From Dryas octopetala (Eukaryota; Streptophyta; Magnoliopsida; Rosales; Rosaceae), in contig OY992835.1 in assembly GCA_963921425.1 (NCBI GenBank), forward strand, positions 2,542,001 to 2,606,000: a stretch of DNA of 64,000 bases, written 5' to 3'. The stretch's first letter is position 1. Every line of letters starts with the position of its first letter. Positions 1 to 10,069 of the stretch are shown here, piece by piece. The position numbers and the translations under genes are program-made. The notes beneath the pieces were generated by a model, which saw only the letters and a list, made by a program, of their open reading frames with translations, ran no database searches and was not told where the DNA came from.

Positions 1-536
1 TCTTTTCAGCGAACAATAAATTAGTGATCAATGCCGAGAACTTGATAAAATTCGATCATCTCCCTGTATTGTTATTGCAGGACCAAACAGGAGATAGGGA
101 AGGTGGAGAAAGGCTTCTCCAATAGGTCAGCTTCGGTGAGCTCCTCTCCACCAAATTTGAGGAGTGACCGGATCCGGCAGATCTCTGAATTATACTTATT
201 CACGGATTTGAAATCCTGGAAACGGATGTTCTGCCAATCATGTCTTGCTACAGGCAAGAAAATGGTTTTTTGATTTTTAAACCGCTCTTCCAGAGCGACC
301 CAAAGAGCTCGTCGATCCTCTTCAGTGAGGTACTCAACTTGGAGTGCTTCCTTCATATGCTTTCTAATGAAGATCATGGCACTTGCCTTAAGGGACTCTG
401 CGACAACATTGTTAGCATTAATTGTCGACCCCATCTTCTTGGCAGTCAAATGAAGCTTAACATCTTGAGTCCACTTTAGATAGTTTCTTCCGGAAACTTC
501 CAAAGCGACAAGATCAAGCTTGTTGAGTTTTGACAT
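1..536 (-). pseudogene. Copia-type gag fragment (UBN2-like)
   Basis: The frame starts with ATG at 536 and runs 154 codons to a stop at 72-74. The start MSKLNKLDLVALEVSGRNY and the later LEERF and RHDWQNIRFQDFKSVNKYNSEICRIR are typical of the plant copia gag N-terminal and UBN2 domains, which form the retrotransposon capsid. The family normally continues past the VLQ where this frame stops. The DNA beyond 72 still resembles gag out of register, so a nonsense change plus later indels probably broke it. No zinc knuckle is in view. It is a decayed gag rather than a host gene. Confidence 0.75.
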
Positions 537-916
537 TCTTTGGTTGAAAGGAACAAATAACCATAATTAATGCTTTGGGAAATAACATCCATAAGCAACA
601 AATAAGAACTTCAAGTTCTATAACATGGTATAGACATGTAAAATCTACTGGTTTTATCATGTATGGTGAATTTATGAAGGAAACTTCAGGTTCCTTATAC
701 GGCATTATTGAAGCTACAAGTTCAATATTTATGTATGAACTACTGGTTCATTAATTACCTACAATTTCTACACATATACTCTAGTGCAAAAATTTAAACA
801 AGTAAAATATTCATATACCCAAGTAGAACAGAAAAATATCACAAAATTATTTGAATAAAAGTTTCTGACATTTAGAGTATATATATTAAATAGTTTGTAT
901 ACTAACAATAAACCAT

Positions 917-990
917 CAGCAGCACAGTGGTTAAGGTGCAAGGTGGTGCACAATATGTCCTGGGTTCAAACCTCAGGCATGGCAAGAATT
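917..990 (+). repeat. tRNA-derived SINE-like block
   Basis: The sequence has a box A-like GTGGTTAAGGTG (about 927-938) and a box B-like GGTTCAAACC (963-972) at tRNA-like spacing. These are the internal RNA polymerase III promoter elements of tRNAs and SINEs. There is no convincing cloverleaf, so it is not called a tRNA gene. It sits within the leader of the gag-only element and its ends are not clear. Confidence 0.4.
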
Positions 991-1426
991 AATATTTCAT
1001 TTTTACAAAGTTTCAGGAAGCTCACCATGTGTCAGCGTGGGAGTGGCAGCGACGTGGCGCCTGCGTGGCATCCATGTGGTTGCTGGCGTGGCAGGCCTGC
1101 TGGCAACATGTGCTGCGTGGGGCTGCAAGGCGTGAGGCTGGCAGCGGCGCTGGGCAGCGCGGGGTGGTTTTCCGATCACCCAAAAACTCTTCCTCTTTTT
1201 ATTTTAATCATTCAACTCAAATACATATATAAAATATATAATCCCAAAAAAATCAATCACATAAATTTAGGGTTCATGCCTCATAAAGATTTTTTCAATC
1301 AATCAAGGTTTTAAAACATGAACATAAAATTGTTTTATAAAACCTACTTGGTTGAAGAATAAATTGAATGATGATCCTCTTTCGTTTAGCGATCCACAAT
1401 CCAAAGAGCTTTTCGTGCTGATAACG

Positions 1427-1663
1427 TGTTGTAAAAGTATGTAGAAAATAGGGTTTGTGGAAAAGGAGGCAGAGAGAATATGATCTGTGTATTTCATTCA
1501 TCTTATAAATATCCTTATATAGAGGTAGGGTTTACTAGGGTTTTGAATATTTACTAGTATACCCTTACAACTAATTACAGGAATAGCCACACATAATAAT
1601 ATATTTACAACAATTTACTTCTTAATTCGAGATTTATTCTTAATTCTGAATTGGGGCGTGACA
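1427..1663 (-). repeat. LTR of the gag-only element (about 237 bp)
   Basis: On the minus strand it begins TGTCACGCCCC and ends TTTTACAACA, so it has TG...CA ends. A TATA-like CTATATAAG lies in its middle on that strand. It is followed by TTATCAGCACGA, a plausible primer-binding site just before the leader. The second LTR is outside the window, so the boundaries rest on end motifs only. Confidence 0.5.
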
Positions 1664-1671
1664 ACACAACA

Positions 1672-1971
1672 AAAAGAAGAATAACTATATATTTTAATTT
1701 GATCTAATTACAAACTCGGGCCTAATGTTTTTATTTAAAATGAGGTGGATACACAAACCCTTGGGACTCACTAGCCATTTGAGAATTTCGATAGTGCACT
1801 CGGACTTATTTAGTTCTACATTAGAAAAAGAGAAAAAAAATTAGCCTTGTATTATTTAAGCGACTTGAAAATAGATTGTCTTAGTGAGAGATAATTTATT
1901 TTTGAGTTGTTTGAATAATACGGCGACTGCTACATGCCTAAACTATCTAGGCCCTAGTTTGGGACGTGACA
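1672..1971 (+). repeat. Fragment of a gypsy-type LTR 3' end
   Basis: The stretch ends CTACATGCCTAAA...GGGACGTGACA. This closely resembles the end of the large solo LTR at 60250-60312 (CCACATGCCTAAA...GGGGTGTGACA). It is probably the 3' terminus of a related LTR, with the rest lost. Confidence 0.35.
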
Positions 1972-1976
1972 CTAAA

Positions 1977-2700
1977 GCTCTTCTTATTCTTGAGTGGAGA
2001 TGCTTCGATTATGGCCCTAACTCCATTTCTCTCTGATGCACCAAAAATCCTAAGAAGTTGCCGACCAAGACCCCAAACGCACACTTTTGTGGATTCATCT
2101 TAAGTTTGTGTTCATGCATCCTGGCGAAAGCCTACCTTAAGTAAGCCAAATGACTATCCTTTGAGGTAGACTTGACCACTATGTCGTCTATATATACTTC
2201 GACTGTTACTCTAATCAAATCATGAAAAATGGTGTGCATTTATTACTCGCTGGTAGGTTGCACTTGCATTCTTGAGGCCAAATGGCATTACTATCCACTC
2301 ATACGTCCCAATGGGTGGAGGACACCTGAAGGTTGTCTTATGAAGATCCTCCTTGGCGATGAAAATCTGGTTATACCTTGCATGCCCATCCATAAAAGAT
2401 AGAATCTCATGATTTGCTGCTCATCCACAAGCAAATCTGTCATGGACATTGAATATTCATCTTGGGCGTGACAAGGCTCAGATTGCGAAAATCAACACAT
2501 ACTCTTAACTTCTCATTCTTCTTGATAACTAGGACCACATTGGATACCAGGTGATATATCTCGATGTCCCTTATGAATTTGGCCTCATGCAGCCTTTGTA
2601 TCTCTTCCTTGATTCTCCTTTGGGCTTCAGCCGAGAACCGCTGTGGTGGTTGTGCGTATGGTTTAAAATCTTCTTTGAGATGTAACCTATGGTCGAACCC
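1977..2700 (-). pseudogene. Ty3/gypsy reverse transcriptase fragment
   Basis: Translating the minus strand in shifting frames gives successive gypsy RT blocks: EEIQRLHEAKFIRDI, then KLRVCVDFRNL, then FMDGHARYNQIFIAKED, then PPPIGTYEWIVMPFGLKNA, then VYIDDIVVKS, then HKLKMNPQKCAFGV. The order and the (Y/I)DD catalytic box identify a Ty3/gypsy polymerase. The reading frame is broken by stops and small indels (for example between VDFRNL and FMDGHA). No gag, integrase or intact LTR of its own is visible nearby. It is an old remnant. Confidence 0.8.
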
Positions 2701-3272
2701 TGGAAATTCGTGATGCCATGCAAAATAGTCTGAGTATTCTCTTAATAGGAGTGAATCAAGTAAGTTTTTGTGCTCATGAATGTTGTGTGCTTGCTTTTGC
2801 TTTTAAATTTATTTTCTTCTCTATCTTTTGCATCTAGCTTATCTAAATTTAATATTGAATTCCTATAATAACTTTTCTTAAAATAAAAGTCTCCTCGCTA
2901 ATGTTCACAATTGTTCTCTTTAAATGGAAAAAAAAAAAAAGTACATTCACTTTATTTTGTACTCAAAATGGAGAATCACTGGTAATTCCCCTTAGGGCCA
3001 ACTAAATTGCAACTACTTTGTAACACTTTGGATTTCTTTAAAACACAAAAAAAAAAAACAAAAAAAAACAAAAAAAAAAAAAAAAATGAGAAGAAAGGCG
3101 TTGAAAAGCATGCTTGAAGCAGCAGCATCAGGAGTACACTATGGAATCTATTGGCGGTAGCTCTATGGTCTACTTGATGGGATTCAGATTTTGAGTCTGT
3201 CGGAAGTTATAAGGTTCACTGCCTGAGATGCACGTGAAGCACTTGCTGCTTATGAAGCGGAAACTTGGTTCT
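2701..3272. other. AT-rich intergenic DNA with poly-A runs
   Basis: No gene is recognised. Poly-A runs at 2930-2940 and 3048-3086 may mark old retroposon tails. Minus-strand codons 3174-3289 are open in one frame, which I treat as chance or as an alternative 3' end of the neighbouring gene. Confidence 0.4.
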
Positions 3273-6200
3273 CTAGGAATTGTCAAAGGCCTGTTTGATC
3301 TGCAATATACATGAAACAAATAAGAAAAGCATTAGTTGTATATATATGAAACATTCTACTATCTGAACGTCTTTCTATCCTGTTTTAGAAAAAAAAAAAT
3401 TTATCTAGTTCGGGATAAACTTTAAAATTATGCAAATTAATGCGGGATGTCAAATATTATTGTTTGAATGTTGTACTATTAGCTTTTGAATGCTACCTCA
3501 CATCCCATATTAATCTCGCATCATTTATCCCAACCATCTTTTGTCCCATATTTTCATACAATTCATTAGTTTTTAACTCCTTCATATGTCCATGTTTTAT
3601 TAATTGGTCAAAGAATGACAATTGAATCCAAGATAAACATCTTTTTGTCGCTTAAATTGGTGACTTGGGACTGTGTTTACTTTTTACACAAGAAATTGTG
3701 TACACAAATTGAATAATAAATAAATTGTGTTTTACCTTTGTGGAATGAAAGGTCTATCAAAAAAAGGCATCAATTGAGCCCTTGGAACCATCTCCTTTCT
3801 CAGTAAACGAATCTCTTCCTCTTCTATCATCTGCTCATCAATTTACAACATCTCTCACATATAATTATATAACGGTGAAAGAAAGTTTGATATCCATTCT
3901 GAATTTTTTCTTTCATCTATTGTATTTGTATAAAATAAGAAGAAAATTTTGTAAAGCAGTCTTTCATGGCAAACCAAACGGGTGTTGAATTCAAGATATG
4001 CATGTTCATATATGCCTACCTTCTGCAGCATCTCTTCTTGTTTCCTCTGCTGCTCCAAGAGACACAGCTTCGTTGCAACCTATGTATTTACCCATTAATT
4101 TATCAGAGCAAGTAGCACTTATAAAGGGTACTTATTAAATTCAAGAAACACTTAATTAATTGGGATTGATCATCCAAATTAGTTTAATGAGTCGATATTT
4201 AATCAAAGATAAGCAAATATATATATATATATATTTGCTTATCTTTGATTAAATATCGACTCATTAAGATGATTACTCACTCACCATAGAGCGATGAATT
4301 CCCCGCTCCCCTAATCACCCAGCAACGAATTTTAATGATCGGAACCGTTCATATTTTAAGGCATCATTCAAAGATCACCATTATAAAAAATCAGCCAAAT
4401 CGAAAACTGTTTAGTCATTATATTATTGTTAACATTATTTACCCTTTATGTGACAGACTGTATTTGTCAGCACAGTTTGGATGGCTAAACAATTACGGAT
4501 TTAACTGATTTTTTACATACACGACTCTTAAGAAGCGACGTAAAAAATGAACGGTCCTGATCATTGAATTTCCTGCTCTGTAGTTGCTGAGTGGTTAAGT
4601 GAGCATGAAATTCTTAGCTCTATGGTGAGCGAGTTATCATTTCTGATATATATATATATATAATTAAGCACACTCACCATGTAGTTGAACATTGCTCGTT
4701 TGCTTGCTCTTTGTTGAGTGTGAAGTTTTATTTCTTGAGGTTTGGTATTTTCTTTTGTAGGAGACTTCTGAGGAGACTAGTAATATAGACAAGGTACTAT
4801 AATATTACATGAGAGAGAGAGAGAGAAAGAGAGAGATTGTAGAACTAATATAACATAATACATCGTTTAATTACCCTAGATTTGTCATGGACCCGCTCTT
4901 TGAGTTCATCTTTTGGCTGTAAAGAAGGATGTGCTATTAGTGGCAATGATGAAGGGACTAACTACTAAGATAAGATAGATAAGAGTAATGCAAAAAATCC
5001 AAGAATCATGGTGTTAATTATGTTTAAAGACTATCCTATATATTAAAACAAACCCTATATTCTATTTGGTAACGTATTTCACCATTATATCCTTACATTT
5101 ACACTTCTCTCTTTATTTTTATTTATTTATTCTTAATTATTTATTCAATTACCAAAGCATAAAAACAATGGAAGGAGTGCAAATATACAATGTTGGAGTA
5201 TAAAAATATATAGGTACCTTATTTATTTTTTAACTGTTAATAAAAAAATCTCTAATAAGGTTAACATGTATGTATAATAATAAAAAAACAATTATTTTGT
5301 AATAATAATCTAAAATTAATCATTATGAGTAATAATCTCTTGTCATAAAGTATAATATGATATATTGTCAAATTGTCAATCAAACCATCTATTTAAATAT
5401 ATATGATTTCAAAAGATAAATGGTGACATAAATTATATCTAACAAATTATTGTGGAAATTCTTATAAGTATATATTTTTTGTTCTTTGTTGTTATATGTG
5501 GAATGGAATCCAACTTGAGATTTGCTGGCCAAAATAATACCATTATATGAATAGCTAGTTTGACATTTTTCTAAGTTGCTTAAAAGTATGAAAATAATAA
5601 AATGCTAATGTATATAGCACTCTACAACGATGTGACTGTTGACAAAATATTAACTATAAATAAAAGAACTTACCATATATATGCATGTCACTTGACTATG
5701 ATAAAATGCTTTACTAGCTAGCTAACATCATATGAAAGTATATAAGAAGGCAATTGCACCGTCATGTACTAATTAAACAAAAACATAAAAAGAAAAGGGC
5801 AGGGACCCTCGTATACATGTGCCTTTTACCCTTATAAGAAAGATTCCAAACTAATAACAGAAATAGCAAAGGATATATGGAACAACCTGCTTTGTGATGC
5901 ATGCCAACGTATATTTCATTTACTTATTTATTATTTGTCCAGAGAAAAACTAAATATATATTTTTTGCCGCTTATTGATTAATTTATAAACCATTGATCA
6001 TGAGTTCCCATGATCGTTAGTGACCAGGTGATTAAAATTCTTGAAGTAAATAATGCAGGAAAGGAACTTGTTTGAGAGAAATGATAGGCTTGGGTGTTGA
6101 GATTCGACCAAAACAGAAAGGAGAAAGAAAGGACAGTAAAGTAATGACAGAAAAAAGAAAGGATAAGATGGGAGAAGACAGCTAGCAATGATTAGGTTTT

Positions 6201-7035
6201 CTTTTAACTTCACCCTTCCCAACAATATTTATTCCCTCCTACAAGAATGTGAAGAACTGCTCTATAAGTTTATTAAATATTAGTGAACTTCAATTCTACT
6301 CCCAAGAACTAACAACTACCCAATTATCAAGAAAAAGAAAAGGATTAAGAACTAGCCCATGAGTGTAATTGTCTATGCATATAGTGTTGAGCATTTAATT
6401 CTAAATAAATTTGTAATAGGTAGAGTCTGTAGAGACATAAAATTTTATATACTACAACGCAAAACTTGACACTCTTAATATAGATTATCTCTTAACTTAA
6501 TGCATATTATAAGATGTAAAAAATAAATTTAACTTACGATTCATAAATATATGTTTTATTATGAAAAAGTGAATCCGTCAAATTCAAAAACTAAAAATAT
6601 ATAATTGTATGTCATGCGTGTTTATACTAGAGACTTTTTCATATCCAATTCCAACCATCTCATTAATCTAAGACCAAAATCACACCCTCGTGTCACTTTA
6701 CACTAATTAATAGGTGCACATGCATGCTCTACAACTTGGCTGTAGTGAATGGCTTTCATATATACTTTGAGGTGGAATATATTAATGTCTCTCACCATTA
6801 ATCCTCCAGCATTTGAGCTCCCTAAATCCACTGCAGACTGTGAAGTAGTCTTTGCAAACTTCATTGGGAAAAAATAAAGACAAAAACAAAATGAGAAAGA
6901 AAGAAGTAATTAGATACAATCAGGAATCAGGATATTGATTATAGTGAGCATAGAAATTAAAGAAGCATTTAAGAGGTAATTAAGAAGCACCCCCACAACC
7001 TTAGGACTAGTAGATTTGGTCTGTGCCTTCTCCAT
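3273..7035 (-). CDS. Small five-exon host gene, unrecognised (about 72 aa)
   Basis: I do not recognise the product. On the minus strand, five short exons join in phase 0 with GT/AG borders: 7035-7000 (start MEKAQTKSTSPK), 6858-6796 (ends NAGGLM), 4916-4875 (PKDELKERVHDKSR), 4079-4020 (VATKLCLLEQQRKQEEMLQK) and 3290-3273 (AFDNS, stop). A TATA-like box lies 50-60 bp upstream of the ATG. The product is hydrophilic and its second half is charged and helix-prone, possibly a short coiled coil. No signal peptide or membrane segment is seen. The 1.9-kb intron 2 could hide further exons. Another intron holds a palindrome and a MITE. Agreement of five junctions in phase argues for a real gene, but each exon is short and the model is unproven. 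Confidence 0.45.
4184..4267. repeat. Perfect 84-bp palindrome
   Basis: Two 42-nt arms (4184-4225 and 4226-4267) are exact reverse complements with no loop. The outer part is unique sequence (TTAATGAGTCGATATTTAATC) and the centre is (TA)n. It lies in the intron between exons 3 and 4 of the putative small gene and directly abuts a foldback MITE. Such DNA can extrude a cruciform or be transcribed into a perfect hairpin. Confidence 0.9.
4268..4640. mobile_element. Foldback MITE
   Basis: The left end GATTACTCACTCACCATAGAGC pairs with the right end GCTCTATGGTGAGCGAGTTATC. Inner blocks pair too: CAGCAAC with GTTGCTG, and TGATCGGAACCGTTCAT with ATGAACGGTCCTGATCA. Almost the whole 370 bp could fold into an imperfect hairpin. 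It has no ORF, as expected of a MITE moved by another element's transposase. I could not fix the target-site duplication, so the superfamily is open. Confidence 0.65.
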
Positions 7036-7085
7036 CTTGTAATGAATGAATTGCATGTGGGTGCTAATTTAATGGGAGTGCTGAG

Positions 7086-7093
7086 TATAAATA
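7086..7093 (-). promoter_or_regulatory. Candidate TATA box of the small five-exon gene
   Basis: The minus strand reads CTTATTTATAC about 50-58 bp upstream of the proposed ATG at 7035. That leaves room for a transcription start and a short 5' leader. Confidence 0.4.
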
Positions 7094-8412
7094 AGGGCTG
7101 GATATAATGAAGGTTTGGAGATTAGTTCTTGTCTTGATAGCTAGTGCTTATTTCGGTTGCAACATCACCAGGTGCTCAAGAAATGTTTGCATGCTGTGAT
7201 CTGACCTCTTAGTCTCAGGCACCAAACATTCTGATTAAATCTCCCTCTCATGCAAATTATTGTTAAAACTTCACCCTATACTTAAGCTTAAGTTCCTTCA
7301 AATCTCCTCTTGCAATTTAACTAATTATAAACATAAATCAAAAAGTCTGCCTTTCGCTTCACATCACTATTGTGCTAACTAAATTAAAGTTAATTACAAG
7401 ACTACGTACGCAATTAACTTGGTTATTACTCAGGAATGACCATAGCTAGAGTTACTACATTAAACTGTAATTTATTTATTTAAGAAATAATTAGGCTTAG
7501 GTCCTTTAGAAATCAGCTTTTAGATGGAGACCGGGGGTGTTTTAAAATTTATAAGAAAATTATTTTAATTCATAATAAAGTCTTTTTAATTTATAAGAAA
7601 ATCTTTTTAATTCATAATAAAGTCATTTCCCGATTTGAAGGGTATTTCCGCCCAAAATTTTGGAATTAAAATCTAACATAAAGCCGTCAAAGAAGAAAAA
7701 AAAAATTTAAAAGGACTTAATTAAAAACCCTAAATCACTACCAATTTTAGTCTAAGAAAAACTCATAAAATGGACTGCACTCTAAGTCTCTCTTTATTTA
7801 ATGACGTATATATAAAATTTAATATTAATCATGAATATTATTGATCATGTTTTGAGTACTTTAAGGATACTTTTATTTGCGCCATTTCACCATGGTGGTA
7901 ATAGAAACCTCAAGCGTTGAGTAGTTCTAGTCTAACTATTAGGTCATGCTTTTTTAATGTTACAAAGGTACGTAAGAATTAACGCCGCTGAATCAACTGA
8001 GACTATAATATTATGATATTATATGCAATATATAATTCTAACTATGCATTTTATAAATGTACATTCAAGAATCAATTCTCAAAGAATTAGATAAATTAAG
8101 AACTATTTAATTTTTTTGTGAAATATGGTGATCAATTTAGTGTTATATTTGTTTATTTATTTGATCACAAGGAGATGTATGAATAGTTTTTCTTATGTAT
8201 CTAAGTTTTTTAATGATGATCTTTGAGTGCAGACCTAACAAATAAGTGGTTCGGATTATTAAACTATAATGTAGAGTATGTAATCCCACTATGCATCCCT
8301 CAAATAATCTTGTTTAAGAGATTCCTCAAACAGTATTTCACTCTGCAGATTTTTTATGTCTTTTTTTTTTTTTTTCCACTTTTTGATCTCATTCTCAAAA
8401 GAGTTTAATATA
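7094..8412. other. AT-rich intergenic region
   Basis: No coding sequence is supported. It holds one short tandem duplication (7541-7624) and a poly-T run at about 8360-8375. The proximal part may be upstream regulatory DNA of the small gene at 3273-7035. Confidence 0.4.
7541..7624. repeat. Tandem duplication, two 42-bp units
   Basis: Two adjacent 42-bp copies share AATTTATAAGAAAAT and TTTAATTCATAATAAAGTC, with a few differences. It is AT-rich and non-coding. Confidence 0.8.
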
Positions 8413-8712
8413 CACTACAAGAAAACTGGCTTCCACAAAATAAAAACCAAAGTGTGCTTTAGATTACTGAGCACGAGTTCTCCCGACGAAAGTTTTGTCA
8501 TCCAAACGAATTGATCGGCCTTATCTTTTCCCATGAGCTGGGTCGATAAAAGTAATATCCGGCCGTCCCCTAAAATAGTTTTTCCGTCTAAATATTCATT
8601 GGCCTAAGAAGGAATAATCAAGTGTTAAGTGTTAGAGGTTTTGGCCGAAAAATCAAATTTTGTCAACTAAAATTTAGTCAAGAAAGACTATTTTTCTTAT
8701 GGAAGTAGTTTA
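8413..8712. mobile_element. Possible short non-autonomous CACTA element
   Basis: The stretch starts CACTACAAGAAAAC, the classic plant CACTA terminal motif. A degenerate mirror (TTTTTCTTATGGAAGTAGTT) occurs near 8692-8711. No ORF is present. The right end is weak, so the boundary is a guess. Confidence 0.3.
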
Positions 8713-8832
8713 GGTTATGTATGGTCGATCGAGACCCACTCCTTGGTTAAATTGTAAGTTGGCTTTTAATCACAAATAATCCCTCAGCTGTCACCCAAAT
8801 ATCAAATTGGTCCTTAAAATGCATTTCACTCA

Positions 8833-9008
8833 ATGTGGTCCTCCATCTTTATTACTGCAAATCAATGTTGTCCTTTTGTTGTATTCCGCCCGAATTCTTT
8901 CAAAAATTGTCATGTGCAGTGCATGACTATTTTTTACGGCACTTCAAATGGAATTGAACAGAAGGGCAACATTGATGTGTGGTGGTAAATATGGAGGACC
9001 ACATTTAA
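8833..9008. repeat. Foldback repeat (MITE core)
   Basis: Arms of about 60 nt pair: ATGTGGTCCTCCAT near 8835 with ATGGAGGACCACAT near 8994, and CAATGTTGTCCTT with AAGGGCAACATTG. The loop is about 55 nt. Pairing stops abruptly on the right, so the element is probably truncated there. No ORF. Confidence 0.6.
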
Positions 9009-9548
9009 CTCTCGCTTCCTCATTAGATTTTAAATTTTAACTTTCTCAAAATCTAGAGTTAAAATATATATATATATACCCAAATACCTAGTGGATAGTA
9101 ATCAACCTTTTTGGCCCCACCATACAATTTAATCTCATAATCTATACTGCTCATTTTGTATGTCTCACTTCAAAGATCATCCTAACCTGCAAAAAATTAA
9201 CCAAATAAAAAACCATGTAATATATCATCTAACTCGAGGACGATGCAAATACACTTCTTCATTGATTCGATTTTGTTATGTGCATGTAATTCTGCTAGCT
9301 GCTCATGTTTTGGCACGTTTTGCTAGCTCTTTCAAGTTCTAATTTTTGTGTTTGGATGGAGGATGGCCCAACTTGGCTTCCCTGGTTTGAAAAATCACGA
9401 CAACTATAAGGATTGTAGGTGGAATTTGACATTTGGATAATGATATATTACGCTCTTGGTTTTGGTTAATGAAGAATCTACTTATCAAATAGATAGATGA
9501 ACACAACATTTTCAATAAAACATTGAAATAATTGTAAAAAAAATCAAA

Positions 9549-10069
9549 GGCTTTTTTGCTCAAATACCACATGAACTATAGGGGGCGTGTTCAAATACCA
9601 CCCAAACTTTTTTTTTTTTGTTAATTTACCACCTGAACTTTCACATATTGACCAATCTATCATCTACCGTCACTTCAGTTAAATTTTTTATTTATTTTAA
9701 GGGTATTTCCGTCAAATCATATGATAAAAGCATTTGAAATATTGAAAAAAAAAAATTCTAAGTAAATCCACAAGAAAAAAAAAAGACTTTAAGGGTATTT
9801 CCTTTTTCTATTTTTCAGTTTTGTAGTTTTTTTTTTTTATAATTATATTTTAAAAATATTTTTTAAAAGAATATTATTTTTTTATTGTATTTATGGACAA
9901 AATGGGAATTAAGTTTGGGAAATTTTTTGATGATTTAACAAAAAAATGGATGTCAAGTGGCAAATTGGCACATATTGATAACTTCAGGTGGTAAATTGGC
10001 AAAAAAAAAAGTTTAGGTGGTATGAGAACACACTCCCTATAGTTCATGTGGTATTTGGGTAAAAAAGCC
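9549..10069. mobile_element. MITE with long terminal inverted repeats (about 520 bp)
   Basis: The left end GGCTTTTTTGCTCAAATACC and its continuation (ACATGAACTATAGGG, then ACCACC, then a poly-T run, then TTTACCACCTGAA) match the reverse complement of the right end in the same order over about 115 nt. The middle is AT-rich without an ORF. No clear target-site duplication was found. Confidence 0.7.

Larger units (their letters stand above)
1..1663 (-). mobile_element. Gag-only LTR retroelement, truncated by window edge
   Basis: Read on the minus strand, this is an LTR (1663 down to 1427), a leader of about 890 bp, then a copia-type gag frame running off the left edge. No pol is visible, but the element is cut by the window, so whether it ever had pol cannot be told. 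The leader contains a tRNA-like block (917-990) and a very GC-rich island (about 1030-1180) in otherwise AT-rich DNA. The layout resembles non-autonomous gag-carrying elements (TR-GAG or LARD type), known from plants, which depend on other elements for reverse transcriptase and integrase. The family name is inference. Confidence 0.55.

Noticed and set aside
917..990. A functional tRNA gene
   Set aside because: Box A and B are present but a full cloverleaf and a sensible anticodon stem are not, so it is listed only as SINE-like.
4762..4795. Plus-strand exon-like block (TTTTGTAG, then GAGACTTCTGAGGAGACTAG..., then AAGGTACT)
   Set aside because: It has splice-like borders but no neighbouring plus-strand exon in phase. 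The minus-strand gene model explains the region better.
5979..6225. Two overlapping minus-strand frames rich in Phe/Ser/Leu
   Set aside because: They lie in a large AT-rich intron, overlap in different frames and have no start context or homology that I can recognise.
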